In this document: piece after piece, positions 62,259 to 64,000 of the stretch
Position numbering within the stretch: the first letter of the stretch is position 1
Layout of the letters: each line of letters opens with the position of its first letter
The notes under the pieces: model-generated
What the model was told of the DNA's origin: nothing
Seen by the model: the letters and a program-made list of their open reading frames with translations, nothing else
Database searches by the model: none
Position numbers and translations under genes: made by a program
Assembly (NCBI GenBank): GCA_934899185.1
Contig: CAKXYI010000001.1
Coordinates: forward strand, 248,001 to 312,000
DNA from: an uncultured Lachnospiraceae bacterium
Lineage (GTDB): Bacteria > Bacillota > Clostridia > Lachnospirales > Lachnospiraceae
Reading direction: 5' to 3'
Length of the DNA: 64,000 nucleotides

Positions 62259-63677
62259 TTAGTTATTGGTGGTATTGTTATTGGTGGTATTGTCATCACC
62301 GCCATTAGATTGTGCATAGGAATCTATGCGTTCCTGCGCCGTTCTTGCATGGGATGTATCCGGGTATTGCTCAATGACCTTCTGGTAATTCTCTATGGCA
62401 CTGTCAAACTCCCAGGTATTCCACTGACACTCTGCCAGATAGAAAAGTGCATCACCGTTATGATAGGTCTGATCGATAAATATCACCTGACCAAAACTAT
62501 CCTTTGCCGTCTGATAATCCTGCCTCTGGTATGCCTGATAAGCCGTGTTATAGGCATCTTCCAAAACCTTGGCATAGACTGCCGTGTGGATCAGATCATA
62601 CATAGCCTGCCCTTTTTCTTCGAGCAGATCACGATTGACGGAAGATAGTGCCTCCCCTGCCTGATCCAGATTGGATGCATCGTAAGCCTCCTTTGCCTCC
62701 ATGAGTTTTTCATAGGAGCCTACCGCATCTGACTTTCCGGTATATTGTTCCAGTTCTTTGTTGAGGTCTTCCACCTGTTTTTTCAGGCTGCTAACATTGG
62801 ATGCACTGTTGGTCAACTGTTCATTGGTATCAACAAGAGATGCTGCTGCATTCTCGGAAGCCCGTTGGCGAATGGTCGGGATAACCAAAAAGAAACAAAT
62901 CAAGAGTCCTATGACCAGTCCTACCACAATATTGATGACACTGGCTCTGGTGCTGTCGATCATATCCCGGAAGGAATTGCTCGGCATAACGATGGTATCA
63001 TTGCCATCCTGAAAGGAAACCAGATCATCCTTCTTGCGCTTCTTTTTATTCTGGTTGAGTTCTTTTAATTTCTCACGCACCTCTCTGGAATAACGCAGTG
63101 TGATGGTATTTCGCACATCGATCTTGTTGGCTGCATTTAATTCCTTGCGCGCCTCATTATACTTTCCATCCTGAATATACAAAAGAGCCAGCAACTGATG
63201 TCCGGCAACAAATTTAGGATTTAGGTTCAGCACCTTGCGCAACTGGATGGTCGCCAAATCACGGCTGCCTTGTCTGCAATATAAGAGTGCCTGATTGTAT
63301 TTCTTGGTTGTCTGGTTTAACTTATCAAGCATGCCCGGTGTATTCTGAATCTCGTCCAGATAGCGGTCTGCCAATGGATTGTCCGGCTCTAAGTTCTTGC
63401 TGATGACCCATTCACTCAGCGCCATAACAGTCTCGCCCAACTCAAAATATACCAGTCCCAAGAGATTTCTTGCTTTGGTATTGTATTTGTTGTATTTTAA
63501 ACTCTTTTTCAAAGAAACGATCGCACCGGACAGATCACGTACCTGCGCCTGCTCCAGACCGGTATTATACAAGGTATTGGACAATGCCAGAATGGTGCGA
63601 TAGATCTTCAGATCACTGCCACAATGAGGGCATAAGTTTTCATGATCCACAAGGGTGCCACACATATAACATTTCAT
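62259..63677 (-). CDS. Zinc-ribbon/TPR membrane protein
   Basis: Not assigned to a named function. A zinc ribbon (C3, C6, C16, C19) opens the protein, then TPR repeats (about 30-205), a basic stretch, one membrane helix (about 250-272), a coiled coil (about 275-330) and a second TPR/YbgF-like region (about 380-460) ending in an Asn/Thr-rich tail. The cytoplasmic ribbon-TPR half and an external TPR half could scaffold protein complexes across the membrane. 472 aa. It lies just upstream of spoIIA but is separated by a terminator. Start has GGGAGA about 11 nt upstream. Confidence 0.82.
   Translation of the reverse strand: MKCYMCGTLVDHENLCPHCGSDLKIYRTILALSNTLYNTGLEQAQVRDLSGAIVSLKKSLKYNKYNTKARNLLGLVYFELGETVMALSEWVISKNLEPDNPLADRYLDEIQNTPGMLDKLNQTTKKYNQALLYCRQGSRDLATIQLRKVLNLNPKFVAGHQLLALLYIQDGKYNEARKELNAANKIDVRNTITLRYSREVREKLKELNQNKKKRKKDDLVSFQDGNDTIVMPSNSFRDMIDSTRASVINIVVGLVIGLLICFFLVIPTIRQRASENAAASLVDTNEQLTNSASNVSSLKKQVEDLNKELEQYTGKSDAVGSYEKLMEAKEAYDASNLDQAGEALSSVNRDLLEEKGQAMYDLIHTAVYAKVLEDAYNTAYQAYQRQDYQTAKDSFGQVIFIDQTYHNGDALFYLAECQWNTWEFDSAIENYQKVIEQYPDTSHARTAQERIDSYAQSNGGDDNTTNNNTTNN
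62265..62294. repeat. Two 15-bp tandem repeats at the end of the TPR gene
   Basis: Two copies of a 15-bp unit differing at one base encode the Asn/Thr tail (NTTNN-type). In-frame copy changes would alter tail length without shifting the frame. Confidence 0.75.
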
Positions 63678-63685
63678 GTCTGCTT

Positions 63686-63826
63686 CTATCTCCCTCTCTT
63701 TTGCTCTGTCATCTGCCGAAGGATATCCGTCATATCCGTCAGATCGCGCTTCTGGATCTCTTCTTCCGCTTCTTCTACTTCCATACTTGGTTCAAACTTT
63801 TTCAGTTCTTCCTCAAAATCTATCAT
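63686..63826 (-). CDS. Small acidic hypothetical protein, 46 aa
   Basis: Reading frame MIDFEEELKKFEPSMEVEEA... to QKRGR, mainly charged and helical, with no recognised domain. A strong GGAGG site at good spacing precedes the ATG, and the stop lies 8 bp before the TPR-gene start, so the two are probably translated from one mRNA. Protein-coding status is inferred from the ribosome site and tight spacing. Function unknown. Confidence 0.7.
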   Translation of the reverse strand: MIDFEEELKKFEPSMEVEEAEEEIQKRDLTDMTDILRQMTEQKRGR

Positions 63827-63908
63827 TTCAGCCTCCAAATTACTGCTTTCTTCTATCTATCATAATGATTCTTTGTGAACATTCCGTCAAAATCTGTCAG
63901 CAGCCGTT

Positions 63909-64000
63909 CTATTCATCCGGAACCGGATCCAAGAGTGGATCCATGCGGATACCCGTCGTGGTCTTGACAAATTCCACCCGTTTCTGGAAATCCGTCAGTT
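63909..64000 (-). CDS. C-terminal end of an unidentified protein, start outside window
   Basis: The last 30 codons of a minus-strand frame are visible (LTDFQKRVEFVKTTTGIRMD..., ending PVPDE), terminating at 63909-63911. No domain can be named from this fragment. It is in the same direction as the small gene and the TPR gene; the 82-bp gap (63827-63908) may hold their promoter. Confidence 0.55.
   Translation of the reverse strand, partial: LTDFQKRVEFVKTTTGIRMDPLLDPVPDE

Noticed and set aside
1..64000. CRISPR arrays, tRNA or rRNA genes, insertion sequences, prophage
   Set aside because: No spaced repeats, RNA-gene sequences, transposase, integrase or terminal inverted repeats were recognised.

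Overview
The window looks like chromosomal DNA of a spore-forming gut Firmicute, most likely a member of the Lachnospiraceae. The evidence is a complete spoIIA operon (spoIIAA-spoIIAB-sigF), a perfect CIRCE operator, a Bce-type two-component/ABC module, strong GGAGG ribosome binding sites, moderate GC, GHKL/LytTR signalling, domain-swapped GH3 enzymes as described in rumen clostridia, and many c-di-GMP proteins. No rRNA, tRNA, CRISPR array, phage or insertion sequence was recognised. The assignment rests on gene content alone.

Layout. 1-3.5 kb (all minus): a partial type II dnaJ and hsp20 under a CIRCE-controlled promoter, carD, and lysC. 3.6-8.2 kb: bceRSAB, a peptide-antibiotic sensing and resistance module. 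8.3-15.5 kb: a PfkB sugar kinase and the oppBCDFA peptide importer behind a leader terminator. 15.6-21.5 kb: peptidase T, an AlaX editing protein, hflX (plus) and asnB. 21.6-31.7 kb: a signalling block of two PAS-GGDEF-EAL proteins, an SDR epimerase, an HD-GYP protein, a tandem-receiver protein and a large hybrid kinase. Both GGDEF domains are degenerate while the EAL and HD-GYP sites look intact, so the block should mainly degrade c-di-GMP.

31.7-44.4 kb is a glycan-use region: GH2 enzyme plus GPH symporter, a GHKL kinase and LytTR regulator, a lipoprotein, and two membrane-tethered GH3 enzymes with swapped domain order. The GH2 promoter and one GH3 promoter share the same geometry: two ACC-type repeats 21 bp apart, 11 bp, a TTGT -35 box, 17 bp, and a TA-AAT -10 box. 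This suggests that the LytTR regulator encoded between them controls both. 44.5-54.9 kb: a rhamnose operon (rhaB, an AraA/FucI-like isomerase where rhaA would be expected, rhaD), a MATE exporter behind an attenuator-like leader RNA, an esterase-like hydrolase, a GH106-like candidate rhamnosidase and a divergent AraC regulator.

54.9-64 kb: a DUF815 AAA+ ATPase downstream of a Fic protein, a MacAB-type efflux operon with a palindromic operator candidate, spoIIA, a zinc-ribbon/TPR membrane protein, a 46-residue conserved-looking small gene, and the tail of an unidentified gene. The most promising new signals are the LytTR/GHKL glycosidase regulon, the MATE leader, and the rhamnose operon with a non-canonical isomerase.
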